From NCBI GenBank assembly GCA_015523055.1, contig WALD01000075.1, positions 1 to 8,350 of the forward strand: DNA of 8,350 nucleotides. The letters are read 5' to 3'. Each line of letters opens with the position of its first letter. The stretch's first letter is position 1. The notes below the pieces were generated by a model. It saw nothing but the letters and a program-made list of their open reading frames with translations, was not told the origin of the DNA and did not search any database. Origin of the DNA: Candidatus Altarchaeota archaeon. GTDB taxonomy: Archaea; Altiarchaeota; Altiarchaeia; IMC4; QMZM01. This document shows positions 1 to 5,301 of the stretch, piece after piece. A program made the translations under genes and the position numbers.

Positions 1-29
1 ATATACTAAAATAGATATATCTGAGATAC

Positions 30-46
30 CAAAATTTCAAAAAATC
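30..46 (-). terminator. T-rich probable transcription stop after the secretion ATPase gene
   Basis: Read on the minus strand, a run of six T (39-44) followed by a T-rich stretch (31-36 and around) begins a few bases after the TGA of the ATPase gene. Archaeal RNA polymerase stops at U-rich tracts without needing a hairpin, and none is obvious here. No coding sequence is visible in positions 1-51, so the ATPase gene is not followed at once by a partner gene within the window. Confidence 0.4.
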
Positions 47-51
47 AACAC

Positions 52-1551
52 TCAATGTGAGAGTTCCTCGGATCTGAGCGGCATAGTTTTTAGCCGGTGC
101 CGCCTGATTATGCTCCGCAGTTTTTCTGACTCAACTCCCGTTTCCGATAGCCTCTGCAGGACTCTTTTTCTCTCATCCATTATCCCCTCTACATCAAAGC
201 CCATCGGCTCCAGCAGGCTGATAAGGTTATTGTATATCGTGCTCTCATGAAGACGGAGATTCATTGAGTCGGTTTTCTGGTCCCACCTGCTCAGACCGGT
301 CATAATCATTTCATCCTCCCTATAGTGCGTTTCTGCAATCTCTGTAACTCTCCTCTGGATTCCGGCCATCTTGCTGAAAACTCGCTGCACCATTATAATG
401 AGGTCAAGCCCGGACAGGAGGGGTTTGGGCACATCCAATGGCGTGTGTGTGAGCCTTATAATCAGATCATCAATCGTATTTGCATGCAGGGTGCCCATAC
501 ACCCATCATGGCCCGAATTCATGGCAATAAACAGGCTCCTGGCTTCAGGACCCCTCATCTCGCCGATTATTATCCTATCAGGCCTGGCTCTCAGGGCGTT
601 CCTTACCAGAACATCCATATCAATAACCCTGTTCAGGGATCCCTTTTCCGGGGATTCGCTTTCCATGGATCCGAAGTAACGGGTTTCAAACCTCACCCTG
701 TTCATGTGGCTCGTATGTAACTCCTCGGAATCCTCAATAGTAACGAGCCTCTCGCTTTCCGGCACGAAATCAAGCAGTGAGTTCAACAGGGTTGTCTTAC
801 CCGAAGCAGTACCCCCGCCTATCAGAATGTTGGACGGTTTTATGTAGAGGCCATCGACACAGAGCCACAGGAATGCAGCAATGTCCACAGAAAGCATCTT
901 ACTCCTTATCATATCAATCAGGTTCATACTGCCCGGAAGAAATTTTCTGATAGTTAATGACGGCCCGTCCAGGGCAATTGGCGGCAGTCCCACATTTATT
1001 CTGATGTTATCAGTCAATTTAGCATCCAGCAGCGGATTCCTGAAATTAACCTCCTTTCCTATCCGGATGCATATATTGTGTATCAGTGACAGAATTTCAT
1101 CCTCTGATTCGAATTTTATATTTGTATTGCACGTCCCGAATTCCCTGTGCACCACAAAGACAGGCAGCCTCGCTCCGGAAACCATTATCTCCTCAAGATT
1201 TTTGTCCATGATGAGTGGATCTATCCTGCCATAGCCGATTGTTTCCTTTATAAACTCCCTCTTTATCAGCTCTCTTCGGGCCTCCGGAATATCATCAAAT
1301 TCCTCCAGAAGGGATTGAACCCCATCCATAAACCGTATTCTGTTCTCAGGGGATTCCACGGAATATCCCATCTCCGACAGGACTCCCTTCACAAGCTCTC
1401 CCCGTATTTTTTCCTTTACTATCCTCTCCGCTGTCGAAAGCTGGGTAGTATGCAGGTAGTACAGGGGAACCTCCATGTCCCTGACCTTAAAAATCTTCAC
1501 GTTACCGTACTCCTTGAGAACCCGCTGGACCTTTATCTTGCTGTCAACCAT
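52..1551 (-). CDS. Type II/IV secretion system ATPase (CpaF/GspE/TadA-like, archaeal pilus or secretion motor)
   Basis: Cytoplasmic hexameric ATPase of the kind that powers archaeal type IV pilus-like assembly or secretion. The 499-residue protein shows every family motif: an arginine-bearing SLTIRKF strand (198-204), Walker A GGGTASGKTT (245-254, Lys252), Asp box TIEDSEEL (271-278), Walker B RIIIGEMRG (326-334) and His box GTLHANT (353-359). Residues 1-110 form the usual archaeal N-terminal helical region, and the tail with ERKRVLQRL (460-468) is typical of archaeal CpaF-like proteins. No membrane segment is visible. The ATG is preceded on the coding strand by AAGAGG (1560-1565) at 8-nt spacing, which supports this start. 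The membrane platform partner (TadC/GspF) is not in the window and no pilin is seen nearby, so the apparatus served is unknown. Whether it drives pili, an archaellum-like filament or secretion cannot be decided; family assignment is secure. Confidence 0.93.
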   Translation of the reverse strand: MVDSKIKVQRVLKEYGNVKIFKVRDMEVPLYYLHTTQLSTAERIVKEKIRGELVKGVLSEMGYSVESPENRIRFMDGVQSLLEEFDDIPEARRELIKREFIKETIGYGRIDPLIMDKNLEEIMVSGARLPVFVVHREFGTCNTNIKFESEDEILSLIHNICIRIGKEVNFRNPLLDAKLTDNIRINVGLPPIALDGPSLTIRKFLPGSMNLIDMIRSKMLSVDIAAFLWLCVDGLYIKPSNILIGGGTASGKTTLLNSLLDFVPESERLVTIEDSEELHTSHMNRVRFETRYFGSMESESPEKGSLNRVIDMDVLVRNALRARPDRIIIGEMRGPEARSLFIAMNSGHDGCMGTLHANTIDDLIIRLTHTPLDVPKPLLSGLDLIIMVQRVFSKMAGIQRRVTEIAETHYREDEMIMTGLSRWDQKTDSMNLRLHESTIYNNLISLLEPMGFDVEGIMDERKRVLQRLSETGVESEKLRSIIRRHRLKTMPLRSEELSH

Positions 1552-1597
1552 TTCTATTGCCTCTTAATTTATTGTATTGGAATCAGGATAGATTAAT
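1552..1597. promoter_or_regulatory. Short divergent intergenic region between the ATPase and amidohydrolase genes
   Basis: Only 46 bp separate the two divergent start codons, so any promoters must overlap each other or the coding starts. On the plus strand an AT-rich TTAATTTATT (1564-1573) lies about 26 bp before the amidohydrolase ATG, where a TATA box for a nearly leaderless transcript would sit, but it is a weak match. A weak AGGA (1585-1588) is the only ribosome-site candidate for that gene. The AAGAGG serving the ATPase (1560-1565, minus strand) falls inside the same stretch. Confidence 0.35.
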
Positions 1598-2695
1598 ATG
1601 TTAGTGGTAAATTCCTCCTTTCTGTTTGGAAAGAATTTTGAGTTGCTTGAGGAGGGGCATCTGGTAGTAGAAAGGGGCAGGATAAAAGAGATAAACGACG
1701 GTTTCGTAACGGGAGGAATTGATGCAAAGGGCCTCCTATGCATCCCCGCTTTAATCAATTCACACACCCATCTCGGCGACTCGTTCGCCAAGGAGGCCGT
1801 CCTCGGTCTCTCGGCAGGAGAGGCAATGGGGTCCCGGGGCATCAAGTGGGAGCTCTATCAAAAAGCGAAAAGGTCCGAGGTTCTCCGGGCCATGAGGAAC
1901 TCTGCTATGTATATGTTAAATTCTGGCATTGCAGCATTTGCGGATTTTAGAGAGGGAGGGATTAATGGAGCGAACCTGCTCAGGAAAGCGATTGGGGGGA
2001 TAGAAAATTCATCCGGAAGGAATTCGGCTGTAAATTCGCAAAGTGAACCTCCAATTCCAATCAGGGCAATAATCCTAGGAAGGGACGACAGCATAGAGAA
2101 CTTTGACGGCCTCGGCCTTAATCCGTGGCAACTGGACCAGATTCCGGCAGAGAGAACGAAACTGATAGCAGTCCACGCTGGAGAATCCGCAGGGGAGATA
2201 GCCGATGCCCTTTCTGTGAACCCGGACATCATCGTCCACTTCACCCTCCCAACGAAGGAGGAGATAGCTGCGGTGGCGAGGAAGAAAATCTCCGTCGTTG
2301 TATGCCCGAGGGCAAATGCACTTCTGGGCGTGGGAATTCCCCCGGTCAGGGAACTCATTGACCACGGGATCAATGTCGCTCTGGGCACGGACAACGTCAT
2401 GCTGAATTCCCCGTCCCTATGGAGAGAGTTTGAATTCATATCAAAACTGTCCTATCTGGAGAAGGGGATTCCCCCCGGAGACATCCTGAGAATGGCTACC
2501 GTAAATGCCGCAAGGGCCCTCGGTCTGAATTCAGGAGTGATAAGCAGGGGCAAGGAGGCCAATCTAATCTTCCTGGACAGGAATGCCCCGAATCTCAGGA
2601 ACAACAGGAATCTTCTTGCGGCGATAGTCCACAGGACAGAGTCTGAGAATGTGAGAAAGGTGATGTTGAGGGGGAAATTCGTGGTTGAGAAGTGA
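1598..2695 (+). CDS. Metal-dependent amidohydrolase of the chlorohydrolase/deaminase type (substrate unknown)
   Basis: Predicted cytoplasmic TIM-barrel hydrolase of the amidohydrolase superfamily, in the branch with S-adenosylhomocysteine/guanine-type deaminases and chlorohydrolases. Visible metal ligands are the HTH pair in SHTHLGD (His56, His58), His193 in VHAGES, His214 in IIVHFT, and Asp265 in GTDN. CPRAN (236-240) corresponds to the CPxSN motif of the family. A beta-sandwich domain is built from both ends (about 1-45 and 310-365), with a short strand IFLDRN (324-329) near the C-terminus. At 365 residues it is shorter than the roughly 420-440 of characterised deaminases such as MtaD/DadD, so the substrate may differ. 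The ATG has only a weak AGGA upstream; an internal GTG six bases on is possible but less likely. It stands alone: divergent from the ATPase and convergent with homoserine dehydrogenase, so context gives no clue to the substrate. The superfamily is firm and the reaction is not. Confidence 0.9.
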   Translation: MLVVNSSFLFGKNFELLEEGHLVVERGRIKEINDGFVTGGIDAKGLLCIPALINSHTHLGDSFAKEAVLGLSAGEAMGSRGIKWELYQKAKRSEVLRAMRNSAMYMLNSGIAAFADFREGGINGANLLRKAIGGIENSSGRNSAVNSQSEPPIPIRAIILGRDDSIENFDGLGLNPWQLDQIPAERTKLIAVHAGESAGEIADALSVNPDIIVHFTLPTKEEIAAVARKKISVVVCPRANALLGVGIPPVRELIDHGINVALGTDNVMLNSPSLWREFEFISKLSYLEKGIPPGDILRMATVNAARALGLNSGVISRGKEANLIFLDRNAPNLRNNRNLLAAIVHRTESENVRKVMLRGKFVVEK

Positions 2696-2804
2696 TATCC
2701 ATTACCCCTCTTCTTTCGTAGTCCTTGATTTCTTATGTCCTATCCCTTCAGATAGACCCCTATTAAGTCCAATAGTCAAAAACCTAAACCCAAAATTCAA
2801 ATTT
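2696..2804. terminator. Convergent intergenic gap with T-rich tracts, probable transcription stops for both flanking genes
   Basis: This 109-bp gap lies between the stop codons of two genes that point at each other. Read leftward from the homoserine dehydrogenase stop, the minus strand carries T-rich runs including five T at 2778-2782 and four T at 2792-2795. Read rightward from the amidohydrolase stop, the plus strand is a pyrimidine-rich stretch (about 2705-2735) with short T runs. These fit U-tract termination as used in archaea; no convincing hairpin or gene was found. Confidence 0.35.
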
Positions 2805-3788
2805 CTACCTTGCAATCTCCAGAACGTCCGAAAGGAGAGAACTCGCTGTTTCTATTGCCCCCGCACCTCTACCAACTATTGTTATCTCCCCTGCAATGTC
2901 AGTGTCGAGCATGATAGCGTTCAGACTGCCTGAAACATCAAGTGGGTCACCCTTGACTACAAGTCTTGGTGAGACCTCAAGATTTTTGATATCTCCTATC
3001 AATTTTATTGAATAGCCGTGCTTTCTTGCCAGTTCTATGGCCTTGGGGGTTATCTCTCGTATGCCCTTGATCTTTATATCCTTGAATGAAACCCTCTTGT
3101 TCATCAGGGAGTTAGCGAGGATTGTAACCTTTGCAGCTGTGTCAATTCCGTCAATATCATAACCGGGGTTGGACTCCGCAATTCCCAGTTCCTGTGCCTC
3201 TTTTACAGCATCATCAAGGCTTATGGCCTCCTCCTCCATCTTACTCAGCACGAAATTACTCGTTCCATTGAGGATCCCGTAGATTGACCTGATCCTGTTA
3301 ATCCTGAGGGTGCTTTGATATAGATTGATTACCGGCATTGCACCCCCCACTGTTGCCTCAAACCCCAGAACGACATTATTCTTCCTGGCGAGATTCATCA
3401 GTTCATAGAATTGCAGAGCCAGTGGTGCTTTGTTCGATGTCACAACATTTATGCCGTTACTGAGAGCAGTTATGATATGCCCAAGACCCGGTTCGCCGTT
3501 CTTTATATTCCCTGGTGTGAGTTCAAGGACTATGTCTGGCTTATGTTTTTTGATTACATCAACTGCTTTTAGAGGGGTCCAGTCTCTCTTTTTACCTGAC
3601 CCTCCTTTCAGAGCCTCTTCAAGATTGATGCCGCCCTCATTAACAAGGGACCCATCAACCTCGCAGATTGCAACAACTCTCAGGTCAACGCCAAGCTCTC
3701 TGAGGTATTTTTTCTTCCGCAGCAGTACCTCTGCGAATCCTCTTCCAATCACCCCGAACCCGATGATTGCAATTCTTGTGGTTTTCAT
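2805..3788 (-). CDS. hom: Homoserine dehydrogenase
   Basis: NAD(P)-dependent oxidoreductase converting aspartate semialdehyde to homoserine, the branch point toward threonine and methionine. Residues 1-130 form the Rossmann domain, with GFGVIGRG at 10-17. SNKAPLA (118-124) carries one catalytic Lys (Lys120), GILNGTSNF (171-179) is the family signature, and DIDGIDTAAK (211-220) holds the second catalytic Lys (Lys220), by analogy with known enzymes. The reading frame stays open upstream to an ATG at 3827, but that would add 13 residues unlike the family. The ATG at 3788 starts directly before the Rossmann strand (MKTTRIAIIG) and overlaps the TGA of the upstream ACT gene as ATGA, so I take 3788 as the start. 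At 327 residues it lacks the C-terminal ACT domain of the roughly 430-residue bacterial enzymes. The adjacent double-ACT protein is the obvious candidate for supplying feedback control. Identity is very secure. Confidence 0.96.
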   Translation of the reverse strand: MKTTRIAIIGFGVIGRGFAEVLLRKKKYLRELGVDLRVVAICEVDGSLVNEGGINLEEALKGGSGKKRDWTPLKAVDVIKKHKPDIVLELTPGNIKNGEPGLGHIITALSNGINVVTSNKAPLALQFYELMNLARKNNVVLGFEATVGGAMPVINLYQSTLRINRIRSIYGILNGTSNFVLSKMEEEAISLDDAVKEAQELGIAESNPGYDIDGIDTAAKVTILANSLMNKRVSFKDIKIKGIREITPKAIELARKHGYSIKLIGDIKNLEVSPRLVVKGDPLDVSGSLNAIMLDTDIAGEITIVGRGAGAIETASSLLSDVLEIAR

Positions 3789-4276
3789 TCTATTGATGAG
3801 ATCAAGAGTAAATCCTTCTCTTTGCATACCCTCTTGACCAAGGAGATAAGACCCTCCAGCCTTCCATTATCCACCTCAACGTTCATCATCACCGAGGATT
3901 TCTCCTCTGGAGAGGGCATGACAACCTCTATATCAGAAACCAGACCAACCTCATTGATACGGTTTATGGTATCTCTGACATCGCTGTCTATTACATGACC
4001 AACCAGGATAAAGGACAGAGTTTTCTTTGAGTAATATTGCTTTCCCTCCACACTCATCTCGGATACCTGAACTCTTGTCTTCCCCATCTCATTTTTGATG
4101 AGATTCAGGGACTCCTGATCAGCTATCTGAAAGGTTACCATTACCCACACGCGCCCCCCTCCGCTCCTTGAGTGAAGGACACTGAGTATATTCCCTCCGT
4201 GAGAGGAGATTGGTCCTAACGCCCTCAGCAGGCTCCCGGGAACGTCCTCCAGTACCAGTTGCATATCAATCTTCAT
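3785..4276 (-). CDS. Double ACT-domain protein, probable allosteric partner of homoserine dehydrogenase
   Basis: Small cytoplasmic protein of 163 residues made of two ligand-binding ACT modules and little else. The first spans about 1-73, beginning MQLVLEDVPGSLLRAL (4-19) with the characteristic D-x-PG-L loop and SHGGNI (25-30). The second spans about 86-162 (TLSFILVGH at 86-94, then DTINRI at 102-107). ACT domains sense amino acids and regulate amino-acid enzymes. Standalone ACT genes directly before homoserine dehydrogenase are known in methanogens and related euryarchaea, so a role as the threonine-sensing regulatory subunit is a reasoned inference. The frame is open to an ATG at 4318, but a GGAGG sits exactly 6 nt before the ATG at 4276, and the domain begins there. 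It overlaps the deaminase gene by 11 bp upstream and the dehydrogenase start by 4 bp downstream, implying translational coupling. No catalytic motif is seen. Confidence 0.88.
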   Translation of the reverse strand: MKIDMQLVLEDVPGSLLRALGPISSHGGNILSVLHSRSGGGRVWVMVTFQIADQESLNLIKNEMGKTRVQVSEMSVEGKQYYSKKTLSFILVGHVIDSDVRDTINRINEVGLVSDIEVVMPSPEEKSSVMMNVEVDNGRLEGLISLVKRVCKEKDLLLISSIE

Positions 4277-4724
4277 CTTCATCCTCCAGATCAAGGTATG
4301 TGATCTCAATTCCTGCATCTTCCAGAATCTTCAGTCCGTCTCTGTCTGCATACTCCCCCGAGATAACGACCCTCTTGATTCCGGCGTTTACCATCAGGCG
4401 GGCACAGATTTTGCAGGGATAGGCATTGACATAGAGCGTGCAACCAAACGAATTCCGCCCGGCCTGGATTAATGCATTCTGCTCTGCATGCACTGCGGGG
4501 CATATCCCATGGCCCATCCCCGACTCAATATTCTGTTTGTCCTTGATACAACCAATGTCCTCACAGTGTGGCGCCCCCCGGACCACTCCGTTGTAGCCGG
4601 TAGCTACAATCTCATGCTTATCATTGGTTATAACAGCACCGAATTTGTGCCTGATGCAGGTTGACCTGGCTGCGACGTCCTCTGTAATCTTTGCAAAGTA
4701 TCTGTCCCATGATGGTCTGCCCAT
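4266..4724 (-). CDS. dCMP deaminase (ComEB/deoxycytidylate deaminase family)
   Basis: Zinc enzyme of the cytidine/deoxycytidylate deaminase superfamily, expected to turn dCMP into dUMP for dTMP synthesis in the cytoplasm. The 152 residues match the family end to end: opening RPSWDRYF (3-10), RSTCIRH (20-26), TGYNG (42-46), a HAEQNAL zinc/proton-shuttle motif (His79, Glu81) and PCKIC (103-107, Cys104 and Cys107) completing the catalytic zinc site. Cys54, Cys59, His72 and Cys75 could form the second structural zinc site known from phage T4 dCMP deaminase. It ends in an unusual acidic tail (LEDEDED). The ATG has AGGG 6 nt upstream. It appears to be the first gene of the operon with the ACT protein and homoserine dehydrogenase. 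The metabolic link to amino-acid synthesis is not obvious and may be just shared transcription. Confidence 0.95.
   Translation of the reverse strand: MGRPSWDRYFAKITEDVAARSTCIRHKFGAVITNDKHEIVATGYNGVVRGAPHCEDIGCIKDKQNIESGMGHGICPAVHAEQNALIQAGRNSFGCTLYVNAYPCKICARLMVNAGIKRVVISGEYADRDGLKILEDAGIEITYLDLEDEDED
4283..4287 (-). promoter_or_regulatory. GGAGG ribosome binding site for the ACT-domain gene
   Basis: On the minus strand GGAGG lies 6 nt before the ATG at 4276 and directly abuts another ATG at 4282. The ideal spacing picks 4276 as the start. The site is embedded in the last codons of the dCMP deaminase gene, where the same bases encode its acidic tail. Confidence 0.75.
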
Positions 4725-4820
4725 TTCAATCCCTAATTATTTAGATTAAACCTAAAAATCCAACCATCGGGTTTTTTATCGTCAAATCAAATGATTAAAC
4801 ATAAGACCAAGGGTGATAGG
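4725..4820. promoter_or_regulatory. Divergent promoter region between the dCMP deaminase operon and aIF5A
   Basis: This AT-rich 96-bp gap should hold both promoters. On the minus strand GATAAAAAAC (4771-4780) is a candidate TATA box; a start about 25 bp further on would leave a leader of roughly 25 nt with AGGG (4731-4734) before the deaminase ATG. For the plus strand, CCTAAAAATC (4751-4760) or the T-rich TTTTTTAT (4772-4779) could serve. Neither is a close match, so the plus-strand box is uncertain. Confidence 0.4.
4812..4817 (+). promoter_or_regulatory. GGTGAT ribosome binding site that sets the aIF5A start
   Basis: GGTGAT is an exact complement of the archaeal 16S 3' end core and lies 3 nt before the ATG at 4821. 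It rules against the in-frame ATG at 4791, which would place this site inside the gene, and is too far (15 nt) from the next ATG at 4833. Confidence 0.7.
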
Positions 4821-5210
4821 ATGGGCAAGAAGATGGGAGACATGAAGGAACTGAAGGAAGGGAAATACGTTATGATAGGTGATGATCCCTGCAGGGTTAC
4901 GAAGATTACAAAATCAAAACCAGGCAAGCATGGGGGGGCAAAGGCAAGGGTTGACGCTATTGGGATTTTTGACGGACAGAAGAGGAGCCTTATGGGCCCG
5001 GTCAGCCAGAAGGTTGAGATTCCGATTGTTGAAAAGAAGGTCGCCCAGATATTAAATGTAATAGGGAGTTCAGTCCAGCTGATGGATATGGAAAGCTATG
5101 AGACATTTGAGCTTGATGTGCCGGATGAATTCAGGGATAAACTGGAGCAGGGCAGGGAATTACAATACATGGATGTCCTCGGTAGAAGGAAGATTCTGGG
5201 GATGATGTAA
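4821..5210 (+). CDS. eif5A: Translation initiation factor 5A (aIF5A, hypusine-containing)
   Basis: Ribosome-binding factor that helps peptide-bond formation at stalling sequences such as polyproline, homologous to eukaryotic eIF5A and bacterial EF-P. The 129-residue protein has the N-terminal SH3-like barrel with the loop SKPGKHGGAK (32-41), in which Lys36 is the residue expected to be modified to (deoxy)hypusine, followed by ARVDAIGIFDG and a C-terminal OB fold (about 65-129). The length matches archaeal family members. The start at 4821 is fixed by a GGTGAT ribosome site, and the ten extra residues of the longer open frame are unlike the family. A run of seven G (4932-4938) lies just after the hypusine codon, but the frame stays intact. 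It is probably transcribed alone, divergent from the deaminase operon; the next gene on the same strand starts 91 bp later. No hypusine-forming enzyme gene is in the window. Confidence 0.96.
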   Translation: MGKKMGDMKELKEGKYVMIGDDPCRVTKITKSKPGKHGGAKARVDAIGIFDGQKRSLMGPVSQKVEIPIVEKKVAQILNVIGSSVQLMDMESYETFELDVPDEFRDKLEQGRELQYMDVLGRRKILGMM

Positions 5211-5301
5211 GGTCAGGAAGAGTTGAAAAATAGTTATTCACAAATACTTTGGCATTGATCTGGAGAATATCTGGAAAATCATAACTGAAAACATATCGGG
5301 G
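5211..5301 (+). promoter_or_regulatory. Upstream region of the propeller gene, with an 11-bp spaced direct repeat
   Basis: The 91-bp gap before the propeller gene has AT-rich patches (GAAAAATAG near 5225-5233 and CAAATACTTT near 5241-5250) that could be TATA boxes, neither convincing. ATCTGGA occurs twice (5258-5264 and 5269-5275) with an 11-bp period, about one helical turn, as for a small regulator site. Only GGGG (5298-5301), touching the ATG, resembles a ribosome site. Confidence 0.25.

Noticed and set aside
1858..2439. Open frame of 193 codons opposite the amidohydrolase gene
   Set aside because: The plus-strand protein has all its metal-site motifs; the antisense frame shows none and has no ribosome site or neighbour linkage.
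3789..3827. A longer homoserine dehydrogenase starting at 3827
   Set aside because: The 13 added residues are unlike the family, while the ATG at 3788 begins at the Rossmann strand and overlaps the upstream stop as ATGA.
4277..4318. A longer ACT protein starting at 4318
   Set aside because: It would overlap the deaminase by more than 50 bp and ignore the well-spaced GGAGG that serves the ATG at 4276.
4791..4820. aIF5A start at the upstream ATG (4791)
   Set aside because: The GGTGAT ribosome site lies downstream of it and the extra ten residues are not seen in the family.
4932..4938. Run of seven G in aIF5A (another at 5734-5740 in the propeller gene) as a frameshift or programmed slippage site
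   Set aside because: Both reading frames are intact through the run and family residues continue on both sides, so nothing indicates slippage.
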